A stretch of 64,000 bases of DNA, from the NCBI GenBank assembly GCA_947683425.1, contig CANTUQ010000055.1:24174001-24238000 (forward strand). Reading direction: 5' to 3'. This stretch comes from Excoecaria cochinchinensis. Taxonomy: Eukaryota > Streptophyta > Magnoliopsida > Malpighiales > Euphorbiaceae. The number at the start of each line of letters is the position of its first letter. The first letter of the stretch is position 1. Shown here piece by piece: positions 63,744-64,000 of the stretch. Both the position numbers and the translations under genes were made by a program. The notes below the pieces were generated by a model. It was not told the origin of the DNA. It did no database searches and saw only the letters and a program-made list of their open reading frames with translations.

Positions 63744-64000
63744 TTCTCTGATGGCCTTGACCTTATCAAGATTGATCTCAATCCCTCTCTGCTCACAACA
63801 TGGCCCAATAGTTTTCCCGGGGTAACTCCAAAGATAAATTTTTTAGGGTTCAATTGTACTTGTCAATCCTCCGAAAGAACTTCTCTAAATCCCTGAAATG
63901 ACCTTCTCTAGTAGCCGACTTGATCATCATATCCTGGATATATACTTCAACTTCTTTGTGAATCAAATCATCAAGAATTTTAGTAGCCATTCTTTGGTAA
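63744..64000 (-). pseudogene. pol: M reverse transcriptase, catalytic Asp lost, runs off window
   Basis: On minus from 64000: YQRMATKILDDLIHKEVEVY, then YIQD at 63942-63931 where E1 has YVDD, then MMIKSATREGHF. The first Asp of the catalytic pair is Gln, so this copy cannot polymerise. Frame breaks lie between here and 63743. The rest of RT, the protease and gag lie beyond the window. Confidence 0.88.

Overview
This window looks like gene-poor, AT-rich nuclear heterochromatin of a flowering plant. I see no host gene, tRNA, rRNA or prokaryotic feature. Almost everything assignable is Ty3/gypsy LTR retrotransposon in nested layers. Two lineages dominate. (a) A chromovirus of Tekay/Del type ('T family'): LTRs of about 2.4-3.8 kb running TGTAACACCC...GGTGTTACA, a primer-binding site (PBS) matching initiator tRNA-Met, a Retrotrans_gag capsid, a CCHC knuckle and a protease. 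(b) A Tat-clade family (Ogre/TatII-like): LTRs of about 2.0-2.3 kb running TGTAAGCACC or TGTAGACACC...TCACA, a PBS reading TGGCGACTCCGCTGGGGA, two RNase H domains, a 3' accessory ORF, an antisense ORF and 3'-UTR tandem repeats. The family names come from motif recognition only.

Layout. 1-1596: minus-strand T LTR pieces. 1597-8436: a Tat fragment (E0), split at 2031/7567 by solo LTR B1, which is itself split by solo LTR B2 (4059-6883, perfect 5-bp target-site duplication, TSD). 8437-11930: T element C1 (5' LTR, PBS, gag, then truncated). 11931-12434 plus 29271-32538: a second T LTR (C2), split by Tat element E1 (12435-29270). E1 is the best copy: both LTRs, PBS, leader, gag-protease-RT-RNaseH-aRNaseH-integrase, antisense ORF, spliced-looking third ORF, 3'-UTR repeats and polypurine tract. 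32539-35677: C2 PBS, an inverted gag-protease fragment and two T-like LTR fragments. 35679-45710: 3'-UTR satellites, then a triplicated and internally inverted LTR/3'-end unit belonging to a minus-strand Tat element (M). M continues through an antisense gene on + (46.8-48.0 kb), interrupted by E2 (48036-60662, TSD CTATC), and resumes at 60663-64000 with integrase, RNase H and RT, running off the window.

How the parts work together. E1-like elements would supply the enzymes. E0 and E2 lack capsid and protease by what looks like one shared deletion, yet E2 keeps LTRs, PBS, leader, a post-integrase structured segment and polypurine tract, as expected of a non-autonomous partner moved in trans. 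All coding copies here carry stops, frameshifts or lost catalytic residues.

The most unusual signals are structural: (1) a 36-nt two-part hairpin with fixed 8-2-7-2-7-2-8 geometry but variable sequence in T-family LTRs; (2) a pair of adjacent hairpins with compensatory changes near the 3' end of T LTRs; (3) two stem-loops kept just after integrase in three Tat copies; (4) an antisense gene with an inferred intron and, in M, its own TATA box.
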